This document shows, in pieces, positions 34,627 to 43,679 of a stretch of DNA of 64,000 nt. The position numbers and the translations under genes are program-made. Position 1 is the stretch's first letter; every line of letters begins with the position of its first letter. This stretch comes from Janthinobacterium lividum PAMC 25724 (lineage in GTDB: Bacteria > Pseudomonadota > Gammaproteobacteria > Burkholderiales > Burkholderiaceae_D): NCBI GenBank assembly GCA_000242815.2, contig AHHB01000028.1, positions 372,001 through 436,000 of the forward strand. The letters are read 5' to 3'. The notes under the pieces were generated by a model. The model was given only the letters and a program-made list of their open reading frames with translations, was not told where the DNA came from and made no database searches.

Positions 34627-34993
34627 TATGAATATGACCGATACCAACCAGAGCGAAACCTTGCTGGAAGACCTCGGCGATGACATGATCATTGACCAGG
34701 GCGACATGTCCGACGTGGCCAGCCCCCGCGCGCGGCGCGACATTCCGCAGATGATGCGCAAGATTCCCGTCACCCTGACCCTGGAAGTAGGCTCGGCCCG
34801 CATTTCGCTGGAAGAATTGATGGCCATCGGCCCGGACAGCGTGATTGAACTTGACATGCTGGCTGGCGAACCGCTGGTGATCAAGGTCAACGGCACGCCG
34901 ATTGGCCGTGCCGAAGTGGTGGTTGCTGGCGAGAACTATGGCCTTAAAGTCATCGACCTCGACGGCCTCAATCTCGACCTGATGACAGCATGA
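34616..34993 (+). CDS. fliN: Flagellar motor switch protein FliN
   Basis: A 125-residue C-ring protein with a C-terminal SpoA domain: IPQMMRKIPVTLTLEVGSARISLEELMAIGPDSVIELDMLAGEPLVIKVNGTPIGRAEVVVAGENYGLKVI. The acidic N-terminal tail is typical. Starts at 34616, 34628 and 34634 are possible. I take the one overlapping fliM because coupling is likely. It overlaps fliP by four bases. Confidence 0.93.
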   Translation: MSNNMNMTDTNQSETLLEDLGDDMIIDQGDMSDVASPRARRDIPQMMRKIPVTLTLEVGSARISLEELMAIGPDSVIELDMLAGEPLVIKVNGTPIGRAEVVVAGENYGLKVIDLDGLNLDLMTA

Positions 34994-35760
34994 AGCTGGC
35001 GCTACCCGGTTTGAGTCCGCGCCACCGCGCGTTCGCTGCCGCGCTGGCTGTTCCGCTTCTGATGCTGTGCTGTAGCGCCGCCGTGGCGCAGGATTTGCTG
35101 TCTGGCGTGGTGCCGGGCGCAAAGACCGACTTGTCGGTGAAGATGCAGATTCTCGTCGTCATGACCTTGCTCGGGCTGCTGCCCGTGATGGTCATGATGA
35201 TGACCAGCTTTACCCGCTTCGTCATCGTGCTGTCCCTGCTGCGCCAAGCGCTGGGCCTGCAGCAGGGTTTGCCCAATCGCATCGTTACGGGCATCGCCCT
35301 GATTCTCACCTTGCTGGTGATGCGCCCGATCGGCGACCAAGTGTGGAAGGACGCGTTCGTGCCGTATGACCGCGATCAGATCGGCATGCAGGAAGCGCTG
35401 AAGATCGCCGAAGTGCCTATTTCGCGCTTCATGCTGGCGCAGACCAGCAAGGCCGCGCTGGCGCAGATCGCCCACCTGGCAGGCGAGCCTTCAAGCATGC
35501 GCCCGCAAGATCACAGTTTCACGGTCAAATTGGCGGCGTTTGTGTTATCCGAACTGAAGACGGCGTTCCAGATTGGCTGCATGCTGTTCATACCGTTCCT
35601 CATCATCGACCTGGTGGTGGCGTCGGTACTCATGGCGATGGGCATGATGATGCTCTCGCCACTGGTCATTTCGCTGCCGTTCAAGTTGCTGCTGTTCGTA
35701 CTGGTCGACGGCTGGACCCTGACCGTCAATACTTTAGTTACCAGCATACAGGGCTATTGA
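34990..35760 (+). CDS. fliP: Flagellar export gate protein FliP
   Basis: A 256-residue export-gate membrane protein. A cleavable-type signal (residues 1-33, ending SAAVAQD) is followed by KMQILVVMTLLGLLPVMVMMMTSFTRFVIVLSLLRQALGLQQ and the C-terminal FQIGCMLFIPFLIIDLVVASVLMAMGMMMLSPLVISLPFKLLLFVLVDGW, both FliP hallmarks. No fliO gene precedes it. Its ATG overlaps the fliN stop. Confidence 0.97.
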   Translation: MKLALPGLSPRHRAFAAALAVPLLMLCCSAAVAQDLLSGVVPGAKTDLSVKMQILVVMTLLGLLPVMVMMMTSFTRFVIVLSLLRQALGLQQGLPNRIVTGIALILTLLVMRPIGDQVWKDAFVPYDRDQIGMQEALKIAEVPISRFMLAQTSKAALAQIAHLAGEPSSMRPQDHSFTVKLAAFVLSELKTAFQIGCMLFIPFLIIDLVVASVLMAMGMMMLSPLVISLPFKLLLFVLVDGWTLTVNTLVTSIQGY

Positions 35761-35763
35761 CCA

Positions 35764-36036
35764 ATGTTTACGCCTGAAGTCGCCGTCGACCTGATCATCG
35801 AAGCGCTGCATATCGTCATGCTGCTGGCGGTCGTCCTGGTGGTGCCAGGGTTGCTGATGGGCCTTCTGGTCGCGCTGGTGCAGGCGGCTACGTCGATCAA
35901 TGAGCAAACCATGAGCTTCCTGCCGCGCCTGCTGGTCACCTTGCTGGCGCTGATCCTGGCCGGACGCTGGATGGCTGCTTACCTGATGGATTATTGTGTA
36001 TCCATTTTTCAGCGCGCGGCCACCCTGGTCGGATAG
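35764..36036 (+). CDS. fliQ: Flagellar export gate protein FliQ
   Basis: A 90-residue protein with two membrane segments (HIVMLLAVVLVVPGLLMGLLVALVQ and FLPRLLVTLLALILAGRWM) separated by the conserved AATSINEQTMSFLPRL loop. Size and position between fliP and fliR are canonical. Confidence 0.96.
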   Translation: MFTPEVAVDLIIEALHIVMLLAVVLVVPGLLMGLLVALVQAATSINEQTMSFLPRLLVTLLALILAGRWMAAYLMDYCVSIFQRAATLVG

Positions 36037-36048
36037 CCTGGCGCGCCC

Positions 36049-36846
36049 ATGGATCAGATTTTCAATCAGGTGCTGCCTTTTTTGCTGGCCGTGTGGTGGC
36101 CGTTTTGCCGCATCCTGGCCATGCTCAGCGCCTCGCCCGTGATCGGCGACGCCATGGTGCCGGCGCCTGTACGTGTGCTGCTGTCGCTGGTGCTGGCGAT
36201 TCTGATGTTGCCTGTGATGCAGGCGTCGGGCATCTCGCAGGACTTGCTGAAAATCGATCCGTTTTCCCTGTACGCCGTCGTCGCCACCCTGGAGCAGGCC
36301 ATTGTCGGCTTTGTGCTGGGCCTGGCCTTCCATTTTTCCATGTCGGTCATGTCGGTGCTCGGTTACCTGGTGTCTAGCCAGGTGGGCTTTTCCATGGCTG
36401 TCATGAACGACCCGCTTAACGGCACTTCGTCGGACGTGATTACGGGCTTACTCACCATCATGTGCATGATCGTGTTTTTTGCCATCGACGGCCATCTGGT
36501 GCTGGCGGGCGTGATCGGCGCCAGTTTCAAGGCCTGGCCCGTGGGGCAGGGCTACGGCCCGCTGCTGTTGCAGACGGTGGCCTATAACGTGGCGTGGATC
36601 TTTGCCGCCGCCATGCTGCTGGCCTTGCCCATCGTCTTTTCCACCATGGTGGTGCAACTGGGTTTTGGCTTCCTGAACCGCGTGGCGCCGTCGCTGAACT
36701 TGTTTTCGCTGGGTTTTTCCATGATTACGATATTCGGCCTGCTGATGCTGGCGCAGATTGTGCGCTTTGTCCCGGAGCACTATATCGCCATGACCAATCG
36801 CGTGCTCGATATGATCACCGAACAGATGCGGGTGGCCCATGGATAG
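36049..36846 (+). CDS. fliR: Flagellar export gate protein FliR
   Basis: A 265-residue, six-segment membrane protein of the export gate. It has FCRILAMLSASPVIGDAMVPAPVRVLLSLVLAILMLPV, GFVLGLAFHFSMSVMSVLGYLVSSQVGFSMAVMNDP and IVFSTMVVQLGFGFLNRVAPSLNLFSLGFSMITIFGLL, all typical of FliR. It is followed by flhB after about 20 bases. Confidence 0.96.
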   Translation: MDQIFNQVLPFLLAVWWPFCRILAMLSASPVIGDAMVPAPVRVLLSLVLAILMLPVMQASGISQDLLKIDPFSLYAVVATLEQAIVGFVLGLAFHFSMSVMSVLGYLVSSQVGFSMAVMNDPLNGTSSDVITGLLTIMCMIVFFAIDGHLVLAGVIGASFKAWPVGQGYGPLLLQTVAYNVAWIFAAAMLLALPIVFSTMVVQLGFGFLNRVAPSLNLFSLGFSMITIFGLLMLAQIVRFVPEHYIAMTNRVLDMITEQMRVAHG

Positions 36847-36866
36847 CGTGCGGAAAGGGGTGGCCC

Positions 36867-38006
36867 ATGGCGGATAACAGCAGCGGCGACAAGACCGAAA
36901 AGGCGTCACAGCAAAAGCTGAAGAAATCGCGCCAGGAAGGGCAGGTGGTGCGTTCGCGCGACCTGTCGACGGCGCTGGGCATCCTCATCAGCATGAAGGT
37001 CTTCATTTATCTGCTGCCCAGCTATCTGCTGAGCTTTCGCGAGCTGTTCGCCATGGCCTTTATGCCGCTCGACAGCAAGGGGGCGCTGGAAAATGCCATG
37101 TCGATGGCATTTACCACCTCGGTGGGCTTGCTCATCAAGATGATTGTGCCGCTGTTTTGCGTACCCTTGTTCGTGGTGCTCGGTTCGCTGGTGCCGGGCG
37201 GCTGGGTCATCAGCACGAAGAACTGGATGCCGAAGATGGAACGCCTGAGCCCGGCCAAGAACCTGGGGCGCCTGTTCGCCCCCAAGCACGGTTTTGAATT
37301 CGTTTTGTCCATCGCCAAGGCCGCCGTACTGGGCATGGTGCTGGTGCATGTGAGCCGTTCCAGCCTGATGCAGTACGTGGACTTGCAGCACAGGCCACTG
37401 CAGCAAGCCATGCTCGATGGTTCCGCGCTGATGCTCGACGGCTTGATGGCGCTCATTTCCGTCTTCGTTCTGTTCGCCATCATCGACGTGCCGGCGCAGG
37501 CTTTTTTCTTTGCCCGCAACCAGCGCATGAGTAAGCAAGATGTCAAGGAAGAGCACAAGAGCAGCGAAGGGCGGCCCGAAGTGCGCCAGCGCATCCGCCA
37601 GTTGCAGCAGCAGATCGGCCGGCGCAGCGTGCGCAAGACCGTGCCCGATGCCGACGTGGTGATCGTCAATCCCGAGCATTACGCCGTTGCACTGAAGTAT
37701 GACCAAGACCGCGCCGAGGCACCGTTTGTCGTTGCCAAGGGCGTTGACGAGATGGCGCTGTATATCCGCCAAGTGGCGAAGGAACATCATGTCGAGACGC
37801 TGGAGTTGCCGCCGCTGGCGCGCGCCATCTACAACACCAGCCAGGTGCAGCAACAGATTCCCGTGCAGCTATATCAGGCCGTGTCGCAGGTGCTCAATTA
37901 CATACTGCAGCTGAAAGCATTCCGTACTGGGCAGCGTGCCGCCCAGCCCCCATTTCCCACCGAGGTGGTCGTGCCATCTCATTTGAGCGAGGTAGTACCT
38001 TCATGA
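36867..38006 (+). CDS. flhB: Flagellar export specificity-switch protein FlhB
   Basis: A 379-residue membrane protein with four membrane segments and a cytoplasmic autocleavage domain. The N-terminus DKTEKASQQKLKKSRQEGQVVRSRDL is diagnostic. The cleavage motif reads NPEH (Asn268) instead of the usual NPTH, within VIVNPEHYAVALKYD. The start at 36867 follows GGAAAGGGG. It overlaps flhA by four bases. FlhB switches export from hook to filament substrates under FliK control. Confidence 0.95.
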   Translation: MADNSSGDKTEKASQQKLKKSRQEGQVVRSRDLSTALGILISMKVFIYLLPSYLLSFRELFAMAFMPLDSKGALENAMSMAFTTSVGLLIKMIVPLFCVPLFVVLGSLVPGGWVISTKNWMPKMERLSPAKNLGRLFAPKHGFEFVLSIAKAAVLGMVLVHVSRSSLMQYVDLQHRPLQQAMLDGSALMLDGLMALISVFVLFAIIDVPAQAFFFARNQRMSKQDVKEEHKSSEGRPEVRQRIRQLQQQIGRRSVRKTVPDADVVIVNPEHYAVALKYDQDRAEAPFVVAKGVDEMALYIRQVAKEHHVETLELPPLARAIYNTSQVQQQIPVQLYQAVSQVLNYILQLKAFRTGQRAAQPPFPTEVVVPSHLSEVVPS

Positions 38007-40090
38007 ATTTCCTGAACCGCGTGGTTGCCGAAATGCGCCGCCACAAGTTCGCCACGCCGCTGTTCTTGCTGGTGATCCTGGCGATGATCATCCTGCCGCT
38101 GCCGCCGGTGCTGCTCGATATCTTGTTCACTTTCAATATCGTACTGGCTCTGATCGTCATCCTGGTCAGCGTGTCGGCCAAGCGGCCGCTCGATTTCTCC
38201 GTCTTCCCGACGGTGATCCTGGCCACCACCATGCTCAGGCTGACCTTGAACGTGGCGTCCACGCGCGTGGTGTTGCTGCACGGCCATACGGGGGCGGACG
38301 CGGCCGGTAAGGTGATCGAGGCCTTCGGTAACGTGGTGATCGGTGGTAACTTCGTCGTCGGTATCGTGGTCTTCGTGATCTTGATGATTATCAACTTTGC
38401 CGTCGTCACCAAGGGTGCCGAGCGCATCTCGGAAGTGTCCGCGCGCTTTACCCTCGATGCCTTGCCAGGCAAGCAGATGGCCATTGACGCCGACCTGAAC
38501 GCCGGCTTGATCAATCAGGAAAAAGCCCAGATCCGCCGCAAGGACGTCGCCGCTGAAGCCGATTTCTACGGTGCCATGGACGGCGCGTCGAAGTTCGTAC
38601 GCGGCGATGCGGTCGCCAGTATTTTGATTTTGATCATCAATATGGTGGGCGGCGTGGCCATCGGTTCGCTGATGCACGATCTGTCGTTTGGCGATGCTTT
38701 CCGTCAATATGCGCTGCTGACCATCGGTGATGGCCTGGTAGCCCAGATTCCGGCGCTGTTGCTGTCGGCTGCGGCTGCCATCCTGGTGACCCGCATCAGC
38801 GATTCGGGCGACTTCGAACAGCAGGTGGCGGGCCAGGTACTGACTTCGCCAACGGTGATCTACAGCGCGTCGGGCATGATGGTGGCGCTGGCCTTGATCC
38901 CGGGTATGCCATGGTTCATGTTCATGACCTTTGCCGGTGTGCTGGCCTTCGTGGCCTGGCGCCTGACCAAGCGCGTGAAGGCGCCCGATGTGGCCGGTTT
39001 GGCGGCCATCGAGGCGGCCTTGCGCGATGACAGGCCCGCCGAACTGGAGTGGCAGCAATTACCCGCCGTGCAACCGCTGATGGTGATGCTCGGTTATAAA
39101 TTGGTGGGCATGGTGGATAAAACCCAGGGTGAGCCGTTGAACAAGCGCGTCAAGGGCGTGCGCCAGAGCCTGTCCGAAGCGATGGGCTTGCTGCTGCCCA
39201 ATATCGGCGTGCGCGATGACCTGGCCCTGAAGCCGTCGCAGTATGCGATCGTGCTGTCGGGCACCGTGGTGGCGCAGGCGGAAGTGCAGGCCGACCGCCT
39301 GATGGCGATCCCGTCGCCGAATGTGTATGGCCAGCTCGATGGCATTCCCGGCATCGAGCCGGCCTACGGCATGCCAGTTACCTGGATTGAACCGGGTGAA
39401 AAGGCGCATGCGCTGGGCCTCGGTTATCAGGTCATCGAGGCGCCCAGCGTGATCGCCACGCACTTGTCGAAAATGCTGCGCGAATACTTGCCAGAACTGT
39501 TCCGCCACGAAGACGTTTCTAACATGATGGAGCGGCTGACGGCCATGTCGCCCAAGCTGGCCGGCGCGCTCGACAAGGCCCTTACGCACACGCAAATGCT
39601 GCGCGTGTTTCGCGTCTTGCTGGCAGAGAACGTGTCACTCAAGGATATCGTGCCGATTGCCACCACCTTGCTCGACAGTTCGGAAACCACCAAGGACCCG
39701 ATCTTGCTGGCGGCCGAAGTGCGCTGCGCGCTGCGGCGCCAGATCGTCAGCGCCCTGTTTGGCCAGAAGATGGAAATGCAGGCGTTTAACCTCGGTGGCG
39801 AACTGGAAAATATGCTGCTCGGTTCGCTGAACCAGGCGCGCCAGTCGGGCAAGGTAACGCTGGATAATTACCCGATCGACCCGCATCTGCTGTCGCAATT
39901 GCAGGTCAATATGCCGGTGGCGCGCGAGCAGATGAAACAGCAAGGCACGCCGCCGCTGCTGCTGGTGCTGCCGCAGATCCGTCCACTGCTGGCCCGCTAT
40001 GCGCGCCTGTTCGCGCCTGGCCTGCACGTGTTGTCGTATAACGAAATCCCGGAAAACCGCGAAGTGAGCATCATCGGTACGGTGGGATAA
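38003..40090 (+). CDS. flhA: Flagellar export gate protein FlhA
   Basis: A 695-residue export-gate protein with about eight N-terminal membrane segments and a large cytoplasmic domain. The FHIPEP signature is clear (RFTLDALPGKQMAIDADLNAGLINQEKAQIRRKDVAAEADFYGAMDGASKFVRGDA). The linker and C-terminal domains have LGLGYQVIEAPSVIATHLSKMLREYLPELFRHEDVSNMMERL. Length is typical. It is the last gene of the fliM-flhA operon, and 113 bases later begins an unrelated module. Confidence 0.97.
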   Translation: MNFLNRVVAEMRRHKFATPLFLLVILAMIILPLPPVLLDILFTFNIVLALIVILVSVSAKRPLDFSVFPTVILATTMLRLTLNVASTRVVLLHGHTGADAAGKVIEAFGNVVIGGNFVVGIVVFVILMIINFAVVTKGAERISEVSARFTLDALPGKQMAIDADLNAGLINQEKAQIRRKDVAAEADFYGAMDGASKFVRGDAVASILILIINMVGGVAIGSLMHDLSFGDAFRQYALLTIGDGLVAQIPALLLSAAAAILVTRISDSGDFEQQVAGQVLTSPTVIYSASGMMVALALIPGMPWFMFMTFAGVLAFVAWRLTKRVKAPDVAGLAAIEAALRDDRPAELEWQQLPAVQPLMVMLGYKLVGMVDKTQGEPLNKRVKGVRQSLSEAMGLLLPNIGVRDDLALKPSQYAIVLSGTVVAQAEVQADRLMAIPSPNVYGQLDGIPGIEPAYGMPVTWIEPGEKAHALGLGYQVIEAPSVIATHLSKMLREYLPELFRHEDVSNMMERLTAMSPKLAGALDKALTHTQMLRVFRVLLAENVSLKDIVPIATTLLDSSETTKDPILLAAEVRCALRRQIVSALFGQKMEMQAFNLGGELENMLLGSLNQARQSGKVTLDNYPIDPHLLSQLQVNMPVAREQMKQQGTPPLLLVLPQIRPLLARYARLFAPGLHVLSYNEIPENREVSIIGTVG

Positions 40091-40203
40091 AAAACGGCGT
40101 GGTTGGCGGATTTATTCTCGGCGGATAAAACCAAAGAGTCAGTTAAGATTCACGACATCGTTGCGCATGCTGTCCTTCACATATTGTCTTTTAGGAGTCC
40201 GCT

Positions 40204-40863
40204 TTGAATTCTTCGCAATCCTTCGTGCTTCAATCAAATGAATTACTTCCATCTTTCCTGCGCAAGGCTGGACTCGATTCCGAGCAGGCAGCAGCGCTGA
40301 TCGACCGCCTCTCTGACACGCAGTACGAATTTGTTCAGCAACAACTCATGCAAATCATAGAGCGCGAGGTCGAGCAGGGTCGCGTAGAAGCGCGGGATGT
40401 GCTGACAGGGCAGAAAAAGCAGTTTCACAGCGTTATTTTTGGCGGGAAAAACTCTCAGGCCGACCGGGTGGTCGCATTCAATTTTAGCCGTGCTGTGATG
40501 GATGGAATCTTGCCAATTGGCGGGCTGCTGCTGGCAATAATCTCGTTTCAGTTCGAAGTAGAGAATATCAAAGACGCTAGCGACATCGTCTCCGTATTTT
40601 GGGACAACCTGGTTCAGCTGAAATCGCCCGAAGACGACGACGCTATCGCCATCTTGCGTGCGATCGGTTTGCTGGCCATGCAATCGCAAGACAAACTTGG
40701 TCCGACGAATGCGCAGTTGTCTGTAGCAACCGGACTGTCGCCTGATGCTACTGGCCAAGCTCTGGGGAAACTCGACACTTTGCGCGTTATCAAGAACACT
40801 GCTTGGGGGGCGCAGGCCGGCGTGTACCTGCAGCAAGATAATCGTTGGCATGTCAGGTTTTGA
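40204..40863 (+). CDS. Unknown helical protein with C-terminal winged-helix-like region
   Basis: A 219-residue protein that I do not recognise. It starts with TTG after AGGAG (seven bases). Residues 10-75 are helical and acidic. Residues 98-125 contain a mildly hydrophobic stretch (VMDGILPIGGLLLAIISF). The last 60 residues (NAQLSVATGLSPDATGQALGKLDTLRVIKN and a beta hairpin ending WHVRF) have the pattern of a winged HTH domain. It is one base from the next gene, so the two form an operon. The pair is lower in GC than its neighbours, which suggests acquisition by transfer. Confidence 0.75.
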   Translation: MNSSQSFVLQSNELLPSFLRKAGLDSEQAAALIDRLSDTQYEFVQQQLMQIIEREVEQGRVEARDVLTGQKKQFHSVIFGGKNSQADRVVAFNFSRAVMDGILPIGGLLLAIISFQFEVENIKDASDIVSVFWDNLVQLKSPEDDDAIAILRAIGLLAMQSQDKLGPTNAQLSVATGLSPDATGQALGKLDTLRVIKNTAWGAQAGVYLQQDNRWHVRF

Positions 40864-40864
40864 C

Positions 40865-42388
40865 ATGGCTGAACGAGTATTCCTGTCCAGGAAGGACGAT
40901 AATAAAATTGGCTCTTTCGAATACGGTCTTGGCTTGCTGAATATTGATGTATCCAAAGAAGCATGGGAACTCGTGAAAAGCCCTAAGCGTATTCATGAAT
41001 ATGATCCAGACCAAAAAAAACAGTATTTACTTGAAGTGTGTGCTTGGATACACGAACGCCGCCATTACCTTGACACCTTTGGAACCATTGCAGGGATCAG
41101 CGTCTATGCATCACGGCTTGCGTGTCTTTCGCGTTTTATCAAGGTCAGCATTGATCTCAAGCACAAAGGGGTGACGTGGCAATTGCCAATCGAAAAATGG
41201 GTAACTGATGAAAGCTGTCCCAAAGAAGTGAAAGATCTGCGCCGATTTCTAATTTCTTACGGAATAAGTACAGACTTTTTCTTCGGGAATTTTGAACCCC
41301 AAACCATACCGGGCCACATGCCTGAGGCATGGCTGATGATGCCTAACAGTGAGAATCTGCCGGGCATGCCGATGTTTCCTTTTTCACTCAGCGTTGGAGC
41401 ACCGCACGGCGACATTTCTGTGCTTTTCCCCATCGGCTTTGAGGCGTTGTTGGAAGGCGCTGCACAAGCGGTATCGCGTAACCTCGTCGACACCCTGTTC
41501 CCTGATTTGAATCGAGATATTCTGGTCGACCAAATAATTGTTCTGCATAGGGAGGATCACGAGCCTGAACCTTCTCGGGAAGAGTGGGCGAAGATGGTTT
41601 CTTTATACAACGCGACAGATTTGTTGATAAGTAAATATCTGAGGAATCAAGGTGTGCATGAATTTCCGCGTGCCTTGGTCCTGAAGTTAACCGACATAGC
41701 GTTGAGCTCAGGAGTAATAAGTATAGAAGACATCTCGGACTCCACAACGATGACGCGCATCGATAGTGCTGCAATCGTTTTTGTAGACATGCTGGAATCT
41801 TTGTCAGTCGATCAGCTTAAAAATAACGATTTCGACTATCCTGAGCATATTGATGCGCTTTATGTGCGTCTGCTTGAAAAAATTCGCCAGGGCGGCGATT
41901 GGGATACGGTGCTTGATCATGAATCAATCTATAACGCGCCTCACGTCTGGCAGAGTTTTCTCGCGCAAAATCTGACAAAACCGTTGCTTGAAAGACGGAT
42001 CGAGACCAAGCATGAATCTATGTACGGAAAGGAACATGTGACCCAGATATTCGACCGTAATCTTCCATGCGTTCAAGTCATGAATGGACAATTGCGCTTC
42101 GAAAATATTCCTGAGCCGGTTCAGCGGAGTTGGGCGCAGCAGATGATTCTTTCGGAGATTGCGCAGCAAATCTTCTCCAACGAGGAAGTGATCTTGTGTC
42201 CACGTGCGCATCGCATGTTGCCGGGGATGGAGTCGCTAGATTTGTCTGGAGGGAAGTGCAGGAGAAACGAACGGCAAGGATGCGGAAGCTGGCGGGCTGG
42301 ACGGGAGCTGCTGCTGCCGCGGTGTGTATTTTCAAGTGCCCTGTCTGCATTGAGTGTCGTCACCGATAACGATATTGTGCAGGAGTAG
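40865..42388 (+). CDS. Unknown protein with HExxH...EG zincin-like signature
   Basis: A 507-residue protein without a recognised family. Residues 63-67 read HERRH within a helix-like segment (EVCAWIHERRHYLDTF), followed by Asp70. Residues 191-203 (GFEALLEGAAQAV) supply a possible third ligand, Glu197, as in gluzincin metallopeptidases. This is a structural inference, and the 130-residue spacing is long. The rest is soluble and has no membrane segment. The last 35 residues contain several Cys and look unlike the rest, and alternative frames there also read sensibly, so the true C-terminus is uncertain. It starts one base after the preceding gene. The module has no link to flagella that I can see. 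Confidence 0.75.
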   Translation: MAERVFLSRKDDNKIGSFEYGLGLLNIDVSKEAWELVKSPKRIHEYDPDQKKQYLLEVCAWIHERRHYLDTFGTIAGISVYASRLACLSRFIKVSIDLKHKGVTWQLPIEKWVTDESCPKEVKDLRRFLISYGISTDFFFGNFEPQTIPGHMPEAWLMMPNSENLPGMPMFPFSLSVGAPHGDISVLFPIGFEALLEGAAQAVSRNLVDTLFPDLNRDILVDQIIVLHREDHEPEPSREEWAKMVSLYNATDLLISKYLRNQGVHEFPRALVLKLTDIALSSGVISIEDISDSTTMTRIDSAAIVFVDMLESLSVDQLKNNDFDYPEHIDALYVRLLEKIRQGGDWDTVLDHESIYNAPHVWQSFLAQNLTKPLLERRIETKHESMYGKEHVTQIFDRNLPCVQVMNGQLRFENIPEPVQRSWAQQMILSEIAQQIFSNEEVILCPRAHRMLPGMESLDLSGGKCRRNERQGCGSWRAGRELLLPRCVFSSALSALSVVTDNDIVQE

Positions 42389-42395
42389 TAATAAT

Positions 42396-42472
42396 AAAAA
42401 GCGGGCTCGATGTGAACTGAACTCGTAAGTTATTGTTCAACTTGCTGGGTTCAGTTCAGGGCGCCCTTTTTT
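42396..42472. terminator. Bidirectional hairpin terminator
   Basis: Between the convergent unknown gene and the second fliK gene lies a perfect 10-base inverted repeat (TGAACTGAAC...GTTCAGTTCA). Outer GC-rich arms (GCGGGC/GCCC) and an A-run on one side with a T-run on the other flank it. The symmetric layout should terminate transcription from both directions. Confidence 0.75.
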
Positions 42473-42480
42473 ATGCTGCA

Positions 42481-43586
42481 TTAATTCTGCTCGTCGATGG
42501 GCGGCAGCAGTGCATGCTCGCTGCCATCGGCTAGCAGCAGCACGTTGCTGGCTTGCGTCAGGTCTTCCTCGTCGCCATAGTCATAACCGAGCGGCGCTGC
42601 CACTTCTTTCGAGGCGACGATGGTTTCCTCTTGCTCTTGCTCCTCGGCCGCTGAGGGGGAGGGCGCATCGGGATTGGCCGCCGCTTCCGCCGGTGGCAGC
42701 GTCAACAGCAGCGCGACCTCGGCCATGGCGCGAAACAGGGCCAGTGACAGCGAGGCGGCGCCCGCTTGCATCGGGTAATTGCCATGCACGCGTTGCGCGT
42801 GCAGCTGGCGGTTCAGGCGGCAGCGCAGCACGCGCAGACCCGCACGCCGCACGGCGTCGGCGATCTCTGGCAAGGCCAGGCGCAAATGGCGTAAGGCGCT
42901 GTCTTCATCGGCCGCCAGTTCCAGCAGTACACCATCGCCGGCCGCTTCCATCTGGATGACCACCCGGCCTATGCCCACAATCAGCAGTTCGACGCGCAGC
43001 GCCACCTTGCCGCGCCGCTTCAGGGGCGCATCTTCGTCCTCGTCGCTGGCCAGCACGCGCAGCAGCAGGCGTTGGCCGCCCCAGCCATACACGGCGAAGC
43101 GCCATGCTTCGCTATCGACCATCAGTGGTGGACGGGCGCCTTCGCGCAGCAGGGCCGGCTGCTGTTCGGCCATGAACAGATTGCCCGGCACGTGCTGGCC
43201 ACGCGCCTGTTCTTGCAGGGCCCATATTGCTCGCCGTACGTTTTGACCATCACGCGCCACGAGGCGGCCAGCTGCACCGCGTCGGGCGCCTGCCACACCA
43301 GCTGGCGCGTGAAGAACAGCTGATTGACCTGCATGGCGCTGCTGTCGCGCGGCATGGCGCCGCCGGTGCCATCGGCGTTCGGCTTGATGAGCGACGCCAG
43401 GCTGTCCTGGCCTTTTTGCGCCAATTGCGCCGGCAGGGTGCCGGCATCGGGCGCAGGCGCCATGTAGGGGCCGATAGGCACCAATGGCTGCACCACACCC
43501 GGTAGCATCGGCGTAGCGGGGCTGACGTCAAAGCGCTGGGTAATCAGGGGTATCGGGTTGCCCGATGAAATGCGCTCTATTGCCAT
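42481..43586 (-). pseudogene. Second FliK-like hook-length control gene, frameshifted
   Basis: Two minus-strand frames combine into one protein of about 368 residues. The first begins MAIERISSGNPIPLIT (from 43586) and runs to VMVKTYGEQYG. The second continues ALQEQARGQHVPGNLF and contains a FliK-type C-terminal domain: GKVALRVELLIVGIGRVVIQMEAAGDGVLLELAADEDSALRHLRLALPEIADAVRRAGLRVLRCRLNR. Adding one G in the run near 43219-43225 restores the frame. The gene lies beside the flagellin gene. It may be a pseudogene, a product of a sequencing deletion, or be expressed by slippage. Confidence 0.65.
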
Positions 43587-43679
43587 GCCATTGCTTCCTG
43601 CTGATACATATTAATCAGATCCGCCATCGCGCCCTGCCAGTAAATATTGCATTAAGGAAATAATCAGCTTGCTCTTGCT

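Noticed and set aside
37979-39058. Minus-strand open frame of 359 codons over flhA
   Set aside because: It is antisense to the FHIPEP domain of flhA and His/Gln/Arg-rich, as expected for a shadow frame.
40745-40864. Longer start for the zincin-like protein
   Set aside because: It overlaps the end of the preceding gene for 119 bases in a different frame. The ATG at 40865 sits one base after that gene's stop and fits a coupled start.
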